Shown here piece by piece: positions 52,586 through 64,000 of a DNA stretch of 64,000 nt. Source of the stretch: Valencia hispanica. Lineage: Eukaryota; Chordata; Actinopteri; Cyprinodontiformes; Valenciidae. The stretch lies in assembly GCA_963556495.2 (NCBI GenBank), contig OY747705.1:31996798-32060797 (forward strand). Reading direction: 5' to 3'. Both the position numbers and the translations under genes were made by a program. Within the stretch, counting starts at the first letter, position 1. Each line of letters begins with the position of its first letter. Under the pieces are notes generated by a model. The model worked only from the letters and a program-made list of their open reading frames with translations, was not told the DNA's origin and searched no databases.

Positions 52586-53930
52586 AGAAGAAGGGGAAGA
52601 AAGAAAACACAAGAAAACATCCCAGTCCGACCCACACCTGCAGGACGGCAGAGAAAGGAAAAAATGTAAAACGACCAAACCATTCATAAATAGCTAAGCG
52701 AGAACTACACAACCACAACAGACAAAAAGATATATAAATACAATAACAGCTTCACTGAAAAGCTCATGGTACCAATTATTATAAGATTTAGTGATGGTAA
52801 CCTAAGCCCAAGAATGCATCTGTAAACACCGGAATCCCTACACCTGTGTGTGTGTATGAGCAGGCAGTTGTATATAAGGTTTCTCCATACGAGTGTTCAA
52901 TAGCTGGTGTGAGGAGCCATCGATCCACCTCCCAGGAATCGACGCAGACACAAAGGAGAACGGAGCCATAGACATCCAAGGGACCCTCCGAGCACAGGAT
53001 CCCTAGGCAGGCCAACGCAGGGCTGACTGCACCCAACAAGAAAGGAGCAGACGAGAGCCCTGTGGCAACATCTAGTAGCTTCAATGGAGGGGCCCGGGGG
53101 CCGCAGCAACGAGCCCACAGGGTCCGCTGGCAACTGACTCTTCCAGGGCTGATCCAGCCATGGTCCCTGAGACCCAAGGGAGACCCACCCCCCAGCAGGG
53201 ACCCGACCAGGGACCGGCCAACAGGGGGCCTCCGCCGCCAGGCCATGGGGACCACGGCCAGCCGATGCCTGACATGCGCTACTGCTACCCCAGGCCAATC
53301 TCCACAGCCAACATCCCAAGTTCACCGGCAGGGAGTGATGAAGGGGAAATAAGCCCCTTCATTACCCTACCCTCTAGGATAGAGAAAAGCAGATTGCCAA
53401 ATCCCACACAGTGGCCAGCTCCCCCACTGACTCCAATAGGCACCCCCGTTCACCAAGATCCACCAAGGAAGGGAGGCCCTGGCACATCCAACCCGGGGCC
53501 CATGGCTGAAGCACTACGGAGCCCAAGACAGTCCCCCTGGCCCCATCCCAAAAGAAGATCTATACTCACCCCGACATTCGGTCTACTATCAGAGCACAAA
53601 ATACATTAGACACCCAGGTTGAGTTCAACCGCCTCCCCCACACAATCCCCCTATCAAAGTGCACCCCCTAGGGAGACAGCACCAGTAGCTAGATAGTAAC
53701 ACCCTCCCTGCCACTAAAGGCGGCCTCCAGCGCCACCCAAGCATCAAAGGCTCCCATGCCCAGGCAAGAACCCAGCACACGTACCGGCCCAAAGCCCCAG
53801 CGACATACCCACCCAAACCAGGAACAGACTCGATGCCCCAGCCGGCGACACACCAGGCCGACATCCACCACTGTGTCTGATGGCACAGCAAGCAACCAAA
53901 TCCAGATAGCCTACCTAAAGTACATAACTA
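52586..53930 (-). repeat. GC-rich, C-skewed block; probable dispersed repeat
   Basis: Base composition changes sharply from about 35-40% to over 55% G+C (judged by eye) with C-rich plus strand (GGGGCCCGGGGGCCGC, ACCCACCCCCCAGCAGGGAC). A Pro-rich frame at 53160-53609 is a by-product of this composition. The right part of the minus-strand reading (GGTGTGGGTCGGACTGGGAT, then TTTTCTTGTG) abuts the L2 fragment. From memory this resembles a GC-rich repeat often linked to fish LINEs; it might be a 5' untranslated region. Function unknown. Confidence 0.4.
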
Positions 53931-54038
53931 TCTCGACAAATACACTTTTAAAGGTCTTTCAAAGTTTTACAAGAATACTTATTGTCTTGTTAGCCAAAAA
54001 ATGTTTGCTTTTGGTTCACTTTGACTGAAATTCATTTA

Positions 54039-55615
<1,577 letters not shown>

Positions 55616-55617
55616 TA

Positions 55618-55995
55618 CTTTGCAGAGAACTGGTGAATATTTTTGTCTCTTGATGTCCAAAGCCCAGAAATTCTTGCAACCAATCTGAACTGCTATACAA
55701 AGTCTACCTGAAACCACATAGAGAATTTGTTAAAACAGTTGAAGAAGGTGCTCTAAGCAGATTACACAGTAATTTAAGCTTTTTGACCTACATGCAAAAT
55801 GCTATGTGTGGCAGAAAATGCAGGACACTTGGTTTTGGTCGCATCATGCTTTGGAGACGCATTTCTTTGGAGAATATGAAATACTTTGTGTTGGTTAACC
55901 ATATTAAATCCCAATAACATATAATGAACTTCGTGGTTCTAACATGAACAAATGTGAAGAGTTCAGGGGGTCTGAATACGTTTGCAAGACACATT
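55618..55995 (+). mobile_element. Degenerate Tc1 fragment with right terminus
   Basis: 55760-55850 resembles transposase codons (CTAAGCAG, TTTTTGACCTACATGCAAAA, TGCTATGTGTGGCAGAAAA). 55880-55995 resembles an inner and outer right inverted repeat (ATACTTTGTGTTGGTTAACC, ATGAACAAATGTGAAGAGTT, AGGGGGTCTGAATACGTTTG, CAAGACAC). It belongs to another Tc1 family and is much older than its neighbour at 54039. Confidence 0.55.
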
Positions 55996-57404
55996 AATTA
56001 TGAAACAAACAAAAGAAGCTGATCTCCATGAAGAAGGATAAATCCACCATATTGGGCTTTTTTTTGCTTCACATAACAAAATCCATAGTGTTCCAATAGT
56101 TCAATGTATTGCCAGCGTAGTGTAAATTTGATCTGAAGACTTACCCTGACCCTAGAAACTAAAAATTTCTCCTAGCAAATCTTTCAAATAAATCTTGTAG
56201 ATGTATTTTTTTTGTCTAGTTAAACAAATAGTTAACCACATACATTTCTGCAGAATTCTGTATTTTTGCTATAGAGGCGGTCCTAGCTTTAATCTTGACC
56301 AAATTATGATTCAAAGTATTTGTGCTGTGGCTTTTGTGTTAGTTGGCTGTGACTCATAGCTGCTTGAAAGAGCGAGGGTCGGACTCATCTCTGAGGACAC
56401 AGGGAGATAAAGTTCAATGAATGAGTTATGGTTAAAAAACATTAAGGATGACGAAGGTCTTGCAGAAAAGACAGGGACTTCTGGGAAGCAAATGATACAT
56501 CAGAGTCAGCCAGAACCAGATATCTACACAACCCACCTACTGAGTTTAAATAATTGATACAACATCTCCACTGAAAGGTTTCAAAGTGAGGGAAAAAAAC
56601 TCCCTCCAGCTAAACTGTATTCATTCATTGTTTCCATGTTAACATTAGCAGCTTCTTTACATATTGATAAGTCACTATCCTGTTCATAATGTTTTTAAAT
56701 CCCTCTGGGCTTGGTTGTGTTTGGGTAAGGACACACAAGGGTCAACATATGGATGAATCCTCAGGAAACAGATTCTGTACAACCAGCAGTTGACGGGTAA
56801 TAATTCAAAAGAAATGGTCATTTCAAGATGAATCTGTATGTTTCCAGAAAGCAGCATGAGATGCTGTTCTGATATAACTTTTACAACAAATAATAAAAAA
56901 TTAACAAACGTATTCTTTTTTAATTTGTTGTGTTAAGAGGAAGTTTTAATGAACAGTGCATTCTTAATTTAAATCCCAACTTTTTTTTTTGTGAATTAAA
57001 CAAATTAACAGGTCAGATAGTTTAGCAATTTGTTTATAGGAGTGCCTGCATAAGAATAAAGTAATACTCATACGTTTCAGAAAAAGGTCACGATGATTAT
57101 CAGCTGTCAAACATCAACTGTAGCTAATGTAAGTGAACCAGATTAGGCCAGAGATCATACAGTTTCCGTCTCAGTTTCAATGAAGGGATGGTATGAGCTC
57201 CACTGTAGCTGCTGCAAAAAGAGCTTTGATAGTTTATTGTTTCATGTAGTGGGAATTATAAACTGTTTAGATAATCCACAAAAAGAATTGTGATTCATTT
57301 CCCTCTTTTTGAGTGGTGTCATGATTTCTAAGAGGTTAAAGAGAAAGTTTATGAATGTCTTTGGTTTTTCAAACAACTTCACCATTTTTCCTACAATGTT
57401 TTTT
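55996..57404. other. Non-coding AT-rich sequence
   Basis: No gene or repeat recognised. Confidence 0.5.
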
Positions 57405-57563
57405 AAAAATGTCAACAAACTTTTCACATTTTGCCAAAATACAACCACAGAATTTGGTGTTTTGTTTTTATTTTTTATTTTGTTGGGGGGGGGGGGGGGG
57501 GGGTTATATGATAGACTAAAACAAAAGAGTTAATAATTGAAAAAAAAGGAAACTTGGCTTTTA

Positions 57564-59193
57564 CAGTTGTGTGCGAAAGTCAGGGCACCCCTTTAAAAAC
57601 AGCATATTTTATATATTTAAAAATGTATATTCATATTTACTGTCTCTCTGGTATATGGGAAAAAAAGACAATATTGTCAGGAAACATTAATGCATAGTTA
57701 CATTTTATTTTATAAATTGAACAAAATTACAAAAATTAATAACATAATTTTGGCATGTGCAAAAGTCGGGGCACTCTACAGCATCAGTACCTTCAGTACT
57801 TAGTAACACCCCCTCTGGCAGATATCACAGCTTGTAAACGCTTTTTATAGCAAACAACAAGTTTCTGGATTCTATTATTTGGGATTTTTCCCCATTCTTC
57901 CGTGCAAAAGGCTTCCAGTTCTGCAATATTCTTAGGACGTCTTGCATGCACAGCTCTTTTAAGATCTACCCACAGATTTTCGATGATGTTTAAGTCGGGA
58001 GACTGTGAAGGCCATTCCAAAACCTTCAGCTTGCGTTTCTTGAGGTAGTCCATGGTGGATTTGGAGGTATGTTTAGGATCATTATCCTGTTGTAGAAGCC
58101 ATCCTCTTTTCAGCTTTAGCTTTTTTACAGATGCTGTGATATTTGCCTCCAGAATTTGCTGGTATTTAATTGAATCCATTCTTCCCTCCACCCGAGCAAT
58201 GTTTCCTGTCCCACTGGCTGCAACACAACCCCAAAGCATGATGGATCCACCCCCATATTTAACAGTTGGCAAGATGTTCTTTTCATGAAATGCTGCTCCT
58301 TTTTTTTCTCCAAACAAACCTTTGCTTATTGTGGCCAAAGAGTTCTATTTTAACTTCATCAGTCCACAGCACTTGTTTCCAAAAGTCATCAGGCTTCTGT
58401 AGATGTTCTGTTGCATATTTTTGACGTTGTATTTTATGATGAGGTCATAGATAAGGTTTTTTTCTGCAGACTCTTCCATGAAGGTCTTGTTTGTGCAAGT
58501 ATCGGCGCACAGTGGAAGGGTGCACCACCACTCCTGAGTCTGCTAAATCTTCCTGGAGGTCTTTTGAAGTCAAATGTGGGTTTTGGTTTACCTTTCTGAT
58601 CAGACTACGAGCTGTTCTCTCCGAGTGTCCTTGGTCTTCCAGATCTCTTCTTGACCTCCACAGTTCCCCTCACCTGCCATCTCTTAATTATGCCTCGCAC
58701 TGTGGAAACTGCAAGCTGAAAACGCTTTGCTATCTTCTTGTAGCCCTCCCCGGCATTGTGGGCATCAATTACTTTCATTTTTTCTGTCTTACACAGCTTC
58801 TTAGAGGAACCCATGGTTGCTGAGTGTTTGTACAAGGTTTGTGGAGTCGCCGTATTTAAGAAACCCTCAAATTGGCACCAGCTGGCACTCCCTAATGACA
58901 ATTGTTGACACATGCTTCAGGACCAATGAGCTGGTAGAGGTCTGAGCTTGTAAAAAGAATCTGAAACTTTGAAACTCTCAGGGTGCCCCAACTTTTGCAC
59001 ATGCCAAAATTATGTTTTTAATTTTTGTAATTTTGTTCAATTTATAAAATAAAATGTAACTATGCATTAATGTTTCCTGACAATATTGTCTTTTTTTCCC
59101 ATATACCAGAGAGACAGTAAATATTAATATACATTTTTAAATATATAAAATATGCTGTTTTTAAAGGGGTGCCCTGACTTTCGCACACAACTG
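57564..59193 (-). mobile_element. Full-length Tc1-like transposon (CAGTTGTGTGCGAAAGTC termini), best preserved
   Basis: TA at 57562-57563 and 59194-59195. The two ends are near-identical inverted complements for about 210 bp (CAGTTGTGTGCGAAAGTCAG ... inner CATGTGCAAAAGTCGGGGCA and its counterpart GCCCCAACTTTTGCACATG). Each therefore has an outer and an inner copy of the CGAAAGTC/CAAAAGTC-GGGGCAC motif (IR/DR type). The high similarity of the arms and of the gene inside suggests recent activity. Length 1630 bp. Confidence 0.93.
57793..58814 (-). pseudogene. Tc1 transposase, nearly intact, two frameshifts
   Basis: The ATG at 58814-58812 begins MGSSKKLCKTEKMKVIDAHN. The first DNA-binding motif follows (GYKKIAKRFQLAVSTVRGII) and the GRPR AT-hook-like segment (KKRSGRPRTL). 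A one-base loss near 58612-58620 shifts the frame before the second motif. The first catalytic Asp is in LWTDEVKIELFG. An A-run near 58303-58310 appears to carry one extra A, shifting the frame again. From there 57793-58338 is open with the second Asp in LQQDNDPKHTSK and the Glu in SPDLNIIENLWVD (Ile replaces the usual Pro). All three catalytic residues are present. Confidence 0.9.
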
Positions 59194-59310
59194 TACTTTC
59201 TTTATTTTAACAAATGAAAATCTTGAAAGTGTGGTGTCTGTTTGTTTTTACCAATTATTTTGATCCCTCTAAATAAAATCCAGTGCTAAATACAGGACAA
59301 TCCTGAAAAA

Positions 59311-61166
59311 ACCTGTTCGATTCACCTACCAGCTGAACAATTGCTAATGAAGAGACAGAGGTACAATGAATGGTTAAGATCAAAAAAAAATTCTGTTAGA
59401 AGTTCTTAGACTAATTAATTTTTTTTAAATACTTACAATTTCATGTTCACTTACACTCTTCATCAAGTTGAGTTTGCTCTAGTTTGCAGAGAAGGATGGA
59501 CAAAGAATTTAGTCTATGTAAGGCAATGACACACCTCAAAAGACTTGCAGCTATAATTGCAGAATTTGTATTTGTTGAGGTGGGGGGGGATTTGTATTTG
59601 TATTCAGGTAAGATTCAAAATAGGTGTAAAAATCTAGTATTTTTGCGTGACACTTCTAATTTACGTTATAGTGTGAGTATTCTTTAATCATCCATGATAT
59701 AATTATGGATATGCAATATCGGTTGATGTTTGTCCATAAATCCAGCTATGAACATGTAACAAGGAACGTCATTGACAAGAAAATAACAAAACAGCCATTA
59801 CCTCATCCATGGTTAAACCCACAACTAATAAAATACCATTGTGAACATTATGAACCCCACCACCACCCATCCTTGTTGTAGGACACTGACCAGACGGAAT
59901 AAAAACAAAAAATAATTAAAATAACTGTTCTTTTTTAATGCACAGAATTCCTAGAACTAAACTTAATCCACCCCTGACTGGGAGAACTGGCAGAACAAAA
60001 GTTGTATTCTATATAATACTTTTATAAACTTAAAGATACATCCCTGCTATTGTCAACTGTCTGCCAAAAAACAAAGGTTTTTTTAAGTTTACATTTTTTT
60101 TGTTTTATGTTTTATTTTATTTTTTATGTTTTGAATTTGATTTATTTAAATGTTATGTTTAATGTTTTTAATTTTTACTTTTGTTTTTGCATCTTGGTAA
60201 AGTTGTGGTATAACTGTGCGAGAGAAATGTCAACGAGATAGTAGTTGGTATCGAGGTGCAACCACGTTGAGAAGCTTGCGAAAACCTTTATTCTCCACTA
60301 CTGAGTAGGGCATCAGGTCAAGGCAAAACATTTTTCCCACTGTGTTTGTTATATGCTTTGGGGTGGTGTGGTTGGGTGGATAAGCTTGTTTTGCATTAAA
60401 TGCTGCTAATATAGTGTGATTGAAACTGACTTGCACGGGTAGAACATGGCTGTGATGATGATTTGGTGCTGGTGGGGGGATTGGTGCTTGTGGGAAGGGT
60501 TGGCAGACAGTACCAGGAGAGGATGCTTTTAGTGCATGTGATTAGGCTATGCATAGCAGATGTTGACAGATGTTTGACTTTTGCACACATAACATATCAC
60601 CTTTGTTTTATCTACAGCACTAAATGTAAAATGCTTCCGGGCAGAACTTGAGCAAGTTTTTTTGGCTGGTGGAGTACCGAGAGATGGCTCACACTCTTTT
60701 CTATTTGGTTGCCCAAATCCATGTGGGGAGTTTCAGCTAAGTTAATGAGTGACTGGAAGCTATGCTAAGGTAAACTAGGCTATAGGCTAGATGTTGCTGT
60801 CTGCAAAAGACAGAGTAACTTAAACGTACCAAATAACTCCCACAAGTACATACAATTCGACACAACTACACAAGCCTTGTTTTAACCTATTTAACCGAAC
60901 GTTAACGTTACTCTGTCAACAGCCTATAGAGCTCCGGACGTCACGTGACTCTCATGCTGGCAGGCATGAACGTCATCAAAATGAATGTCGCCAGCTGTGA
61001 TTTTACTCCGTTGGACTTTACTTCCCATTTTAAAGCGGAAGATATCATTGTATATATCAGGAAAGTATAAAGATTAAACATCTCCAACCCTTACCATGCC
61101 CCTGGGATACTTTTTAGAACTTCAGAAGCTGTCAGGGCGGACATTTTACCGGACCTGAGATACCCT
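59311..61166. other. Non-coding; no gene supported
   Basis: AT-rich to about 60700. Around 60890-60970 is less AT-rich with GGACGTCACGTGACTCTCAT, containing a CACGTG and an overlapping ACGTCACGTGA palindrome, but no gene start follows. T-rich frames such as 60050-60241 reflect composition. Confidence 0.4.
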
Positions 61167-62185
61167 GACACAAGGGCGTCAGTTTGTTTTTAAAGTTGCT
61201 GGGGACAATAAGCATAAACCTAAGTCTGGTTTGAAGATGGCTTTCAATAAAAGTTGAAAGCCAGGGTGTTTTGTTTTTCAAACAGCACAGAAAACCATCA
61301 TTAGGCTGTCCGCTTGCATGGCTTCATTAAAATCCAAATCATAGCACAAAGAACAATGCTGGCTATACAGGTCCTTCTCAAAAAATTACCATATTGTGAT
61401 AAAGTTCATTCTTTTCCATAATGTAATGATAAAAATTAAACTTTCATATATTTTAGATTCATTGCACACCAACTGAAATATTTCAGGTCTTTTATTGTTT
61501 TAAAACTGATGATTTTGGCATACAGCTCATGAAAACCCAAAATTCCTATCTCAAAAAATTAGCATATCATGAAAACTTTTTTTGTATTAAAAACACTTTT
61601 CTTTTATTGGTCGGATGAAATATGCAAATTTTTTGAGAAGGACCTGTGTATACTCGCCCCAGAAAATAGGTGCAACAATTAAAACGCGTTCCCTTTGCAA
61701 CCCTTGCAGTTCTGTGCGGAGAAACTTCAACTCTAACTTACAGTTCAGAGTCGTGCAACCATGCGGGTACCCGAAGGGTTATTCAAGTTTTTACAAAATA
61801 AAGTTGTGAAATTAAATTTCACGGTTCCGGGAGGAAGTTACTTTTATGCGGGCGGGTTGCAAGTGAGAAAATATGATTGTTTTTAATGTTTTGTTTTTTA
61901 ATGTTTAAGACTTCCAAAGAGGATTGTGTTGATATATTGTGATATGTGGAAAGAACATTAGAGGATATTCCCCCAACTTTGCACTGACAGTGGAATGTTC
62001 TCACTATCTAGGCATCCAGCGCTGCCAGACTTGTGTTAAGTGCTGAGAGCACAAGTGGATGTTAGAGCTGGTAAGAAATTCCGCATCAGATTTTTTAAAA
62101 TGGTGGGGACAAAACCGTCAATCATAAATATTGCTGGGGACATATCCTCGGCGTCCCTGGCTAAAATAACGCCTATGCCCTGATA
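61167..62185. mobile_element. Possible DNA transposon remnant with GGCGT termini, hosting a Tc1 MITE
   Basis: The left part CAAGGGCGTCAGTTTGTTTT, TAAAGTTGCTGGGGAC and the right part TGGTGGGGACAAAACCGTCA, ATTGCTGGGGACATATCC, CGTCCCTGGCTAAAATAACG, CCTATG resemble the two ends of a fish repeat beginning GGCGTCA. The shared inner motif is GCTGGGGACA. The terminal inverted repeat is short and imperfect and no coding region is recognisable. The 61368 element sits inside. Confidence 0.35.
61368..61646. mobile_element. MITE of the 5230 Tc1 family
   Basis: The left about 200 bp are nearly identical to the left inverted repeat of 5230-6827 (CAGGTCCTTCTCAAAAAATT, then CATACAGCTCATGAAAACCC). The right end is the inverted GCAAATTTTTTGAGAAGGAC, CTG. 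The entire gene and most of the second arm are deleted, leaving 279 bp. TA precedes the left end (61366-61367); on the right TGTATA follows, so the duplication is not clean. Confidence 0.8.
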
Positions 62186-63199
62186 TATACAATTTCCTAA
62201 ACAATTTCTCTCGTACTACTCTTGAGCTTTGCTTAAAGCATACAAAAGCCTGGAGAGATATAAATCTCAGGAATTAAGGTATTTATTTTTCTAAAGGGAT
62301 CATTGTGAAACAGGGAGCTGTCAATTTGCATCACTTAATGATACAAGAGCAGTTATCAAACAAATGGTATTAACTCTGAATTAGAGGTGAATCACTCCCA
62401 AAGACTAAATGAAACAGCTTTATTTTTGCCTGATCGCTTGCGCATTCCATCGTTTTCTGCGTTCCGGATCCTTGGGAATCCTATAGAACGCTCTTCCCTT
62501 ATCTCGTCCGCCTCTGTTGGCATCCTGAGGCACAACAGGTATCCACCATATTTACCGTTTCTAAGTTTGGGTTAGCTGCAAATAACAACAACAGCGGGAC
62601 ACGGCCTGCCACAATGGCGCCCATTCGATTTGAACTGTTGCATGCTGGGAGAAGTGACGTCAACTCCCAGAGCTCTATTGTCTAAATTACCGAGGTAACA
62701 GAGCTACGTAAACAGAGAAAACATGAGAGCACCCGACTGCAGACGTCAATACTAATGTAGTGTCATGGCATAATCTCCCAATCAAACTTCGCTTCTCGAA
62801 AGTTGTAAACTGCTTCCGGAACCCAGTTAAGGTACAAAAATGTGTTCAACAAAATAGTGATGCAGTTAAGTCTTTTTTTGCTCAGCCGGGTCTTCGCTGT
62901 TGCTGTGTGGAACAGCCTGCATCAGTCACATCACTCCACCCCCCGACTCCTGAACGCCACTCACTCATCTAGGCATGCACTGCGGTCTCATGAGGAAATG
63001 CAGCTTTTTGATATAAAATTATTCTTTTTCCCCAATACAAAGGATCTGTTCGAAATAAGTATTCGTAAAAAACACGTTATTTGTGCCTTTTCAAATAACG
63101 TATTCGGGCTCCACCCCTAAGGTATATACCATACTTCATATATTTTTATCATCAAAACTTCTTTAAATCCAGGTATCATTTCTCTTCCACTTGACAGTT
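62186..63199. other. Non-coding; no gene supported
   Basis: Less AT-rich at 62440-62760, with ATGGCGCCC and GTGACGTCAACTCCC. A hairpin-capable pair, ACACGTTATTTGTGCC and CAAATAACGTATTCGGG, lies at 63073-63108. No domain or splice pair was found. Confidence 0.4.
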
Positions 63200-63970
63200 A
63201 TGTCTTATTCTTTTAGTTATCAGGCTCTTCCCCTGTGGAACCAGCTCCCAGTTTAAGTCCGTGAGGCAGACACCCTTTCTACTTTTTAAGACCAGGCTTA
63301 AAACCTTTTTTGAGAAAGCTTATAGTTAAAAATAGATAGAAGTTAGCCAGTCACTGGATGAGAGGGGGAGTGGAGGAGGGGTAGTTGCTGGCAACGTAAG
63401 ACAACGTAAGCACTTTTCTCTTCTACTACTCTCCAGTTGGATTATTTGCTGTTTCGACTATGAAACTCAGTGTTTTCCCTCCATTGAAGCTACACCTGGT
63501 CTGGCATCCTGCTTAGCTGTAATGCCTTGTTTGAATGGGGGCATCGAATGGGATGATGCTCCCGAAAACTGAACGTCCTCCCTCTCCTGTTATCTACTTT
63601 TTACTTTCTTTAATATAGAACGTACTCTTACATCAGTTCTTTTTGTTCTGTGTTTCTGCTCTGTCTACTTGAACCCCCAGACGGTCATGACAGTTGGCCG
63701 GTTGTACAGAGCCAGGTTCTGCTGGAGCTTTCTTCCTCTTAAAGGGGAGTTTTTCATTTCCACTGTTGCTACATGGTTGCTCGGTATGAGGGATTGCTGT
63801 GGTTGGAGTCAGCATGAATGGGGCACAACTGCAAGACAATGACTCGATGCAATCTGCTGAGATTCCTTAAATAGATAACTTTTAAATTGATTGGATTGTA
63901 TGTATGATTGAACTGAAGTTACTTTTCTTGTTAAGTGCTTTGAGATTAAATCTGTCGTTAACTGGCACTA
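63200..63970 (+). mobile_element. L2-clade LINE 3' end (same family as 21354)
   Basis: The start matches the end of the reading frame at 22415 on (TTTTAGTTATCAGGCTCTTC, CTGTGGAACCAGCTCCCAG) with frameshifts. It then matches the 3' UTR in order (CACCTGGTCTGGCATCCTGC, CCCCCAGACGGTCATGACAG, GGGGAGTTTTTCATTTCCAC, TAAGTGCTTTGAGATTAAAT). It is strongly diverged from the copy at 21354. The tail is cut at the TA in ACTGGCACTA by the Tc1 element at 63971. Confidence 0.82.
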
Positions 63971-64000
63971 CAGTGGGGTAAAAAAAGTATTTAGCCAGCC
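63971..64000. mobile_element. Left end of a Tc1 element of the 54039 family (continues outside the window)
   Basis: CAGTGGGGTAAAAAAAGTAT follows TA (63969-63970) and matches the terminus at 54039, continuing TTAGCCAGCC. The window ends 30 bp into the inverted repeat. Confidence 0.8.

Larger units (their letters stand above)
57405..59310. mobile_element. Old Tc1 inverted-repeat remnant hosting a younger Tc1
   Basis: 57405-57561 (CAACAAACTTTTCACATTTT, GCCAAAATACAACCAC, TATATGATAGACTAAAACAA) and 59196-59310 (CTTGAAAGTGTGGTGTCTGT, GATCCCTCTAAATAAAATCC, AGTGCTAAATACAGG) read as consecutive pieces of the left inverted repeat of another fish Tc1 family. The younger element at 57564-59193 separates them. 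The old element is truncated on both sides. A 19-G homopolymer lies at 57485-57503. Confidence 0.5.

Noticed and set aside
53160..53609. 149-codon Pro-rich frame in the GC-rich block
   Set aside because: Several overlapping frames on both strands are open here because of high GC; there is no domain and the minus strand is the more likely sense of the repeat.
60890..60975. Promoter of a host gene from the CACGTG and GACGTC motifs
   Set aside because: No coding exon or CpG-rich island follows on either strand.

Overview
The window looks like a non-coding, transposon-dense stretch of a ray-finned fish (teleost) genome. The evidence is the mix of repeat families. There are Tc1/mariner elements with about 200-bp terminal inverted repeats and TA target duplications, RTE-clade LINEs of Rex3 type ending in (GGAT)n, and CR1-group LINEs of Rex1 type. 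There are also L2-clade LINEs with GAATT-type tails, a tRNA-derived SINE with a V-SINE-like core, hAT-type MITEs, and TTAA-flanked elements carrying a THAP zinc-finger exon. Sequence between elements is AT-rich and has no convincing host gene. There is nothing bacterial: no operons, CRISPR arrays, rRNA or tRNA genes.

Layout, left to right. 1-5 kb: a BED zinc-finger (hAT-type) remnant split by an internally deleted Tc1 copy, a hAT-like MITE, and a second Tc1 family (3.2-4.7 kb). 5.2-6.8 kb: a structurally complete Tc1 whose transposase is dead. 7-14 kb: mostly unique sequence with one plausible but unrecognised terminal exon at 9.7 kb, a hAT-type MITE, a truncated Tc1 end, a SINE and a LINE 3' tail. 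14.7-17.4 kb: a nearly full but decayed Rex3 LINE. 17.4-20.6 kb: unique.

20.6-28.4 kb is the most structured part. Two related TTAA/THAP elements (copy A, plus; copy B, minus) lie in opposite orientation about 3 kb apart. Copy A is interrupted by an L2 LINE with a long open reverse-transcriptase frame. Copy B sits inside another L2 fragment. A truncated Tc1 lies between them. 29.7-30.4 kb: a second, different TTAA-flanked element. 32-43 kb: SINE copies, L2 and other LINE fragments, an ISL2EU-like deletion derivative (37.07-37.86 kb), a CA-repeat-flanked inverted-repeat element, and a 5'-truncated Rex3 with a 10-bp target duplication. 43.6-47.1 kb: a minus-strand Rex1-like LINE containing an inverted duplication of its own middle part. 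50.8-54 kb: nested L2 and Rex1-like pieces and a GC-rich block. 54-59.2 kb: two nearly full-length Tc1 elements of different families, the second nested in an older Tc1 remnant. 61.4 kb: a MITE of the 5.2-kb Tc1 family. The window ends inside an L2 3' UTR just interrupted by a third copy of the 54-kb Tc1 family.

There is no gene network. The coding sequence is self-mobilisation machinery (transposases, endonucleases, reverse transcriptases), almost all broken. The most interesting signals are the paired THAP/TTAA elements, which keep the same CRE-plus-TATA promoter-like motif and spliced THAP exon but have lost a catalytic domain. Also notable are the second TTAA element with its own candidate exon, the ISL2EU-like derivative, and the rearranged Rex1-like LINE. 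Family names rest on motif and terminus recognition only; no database search was possible.
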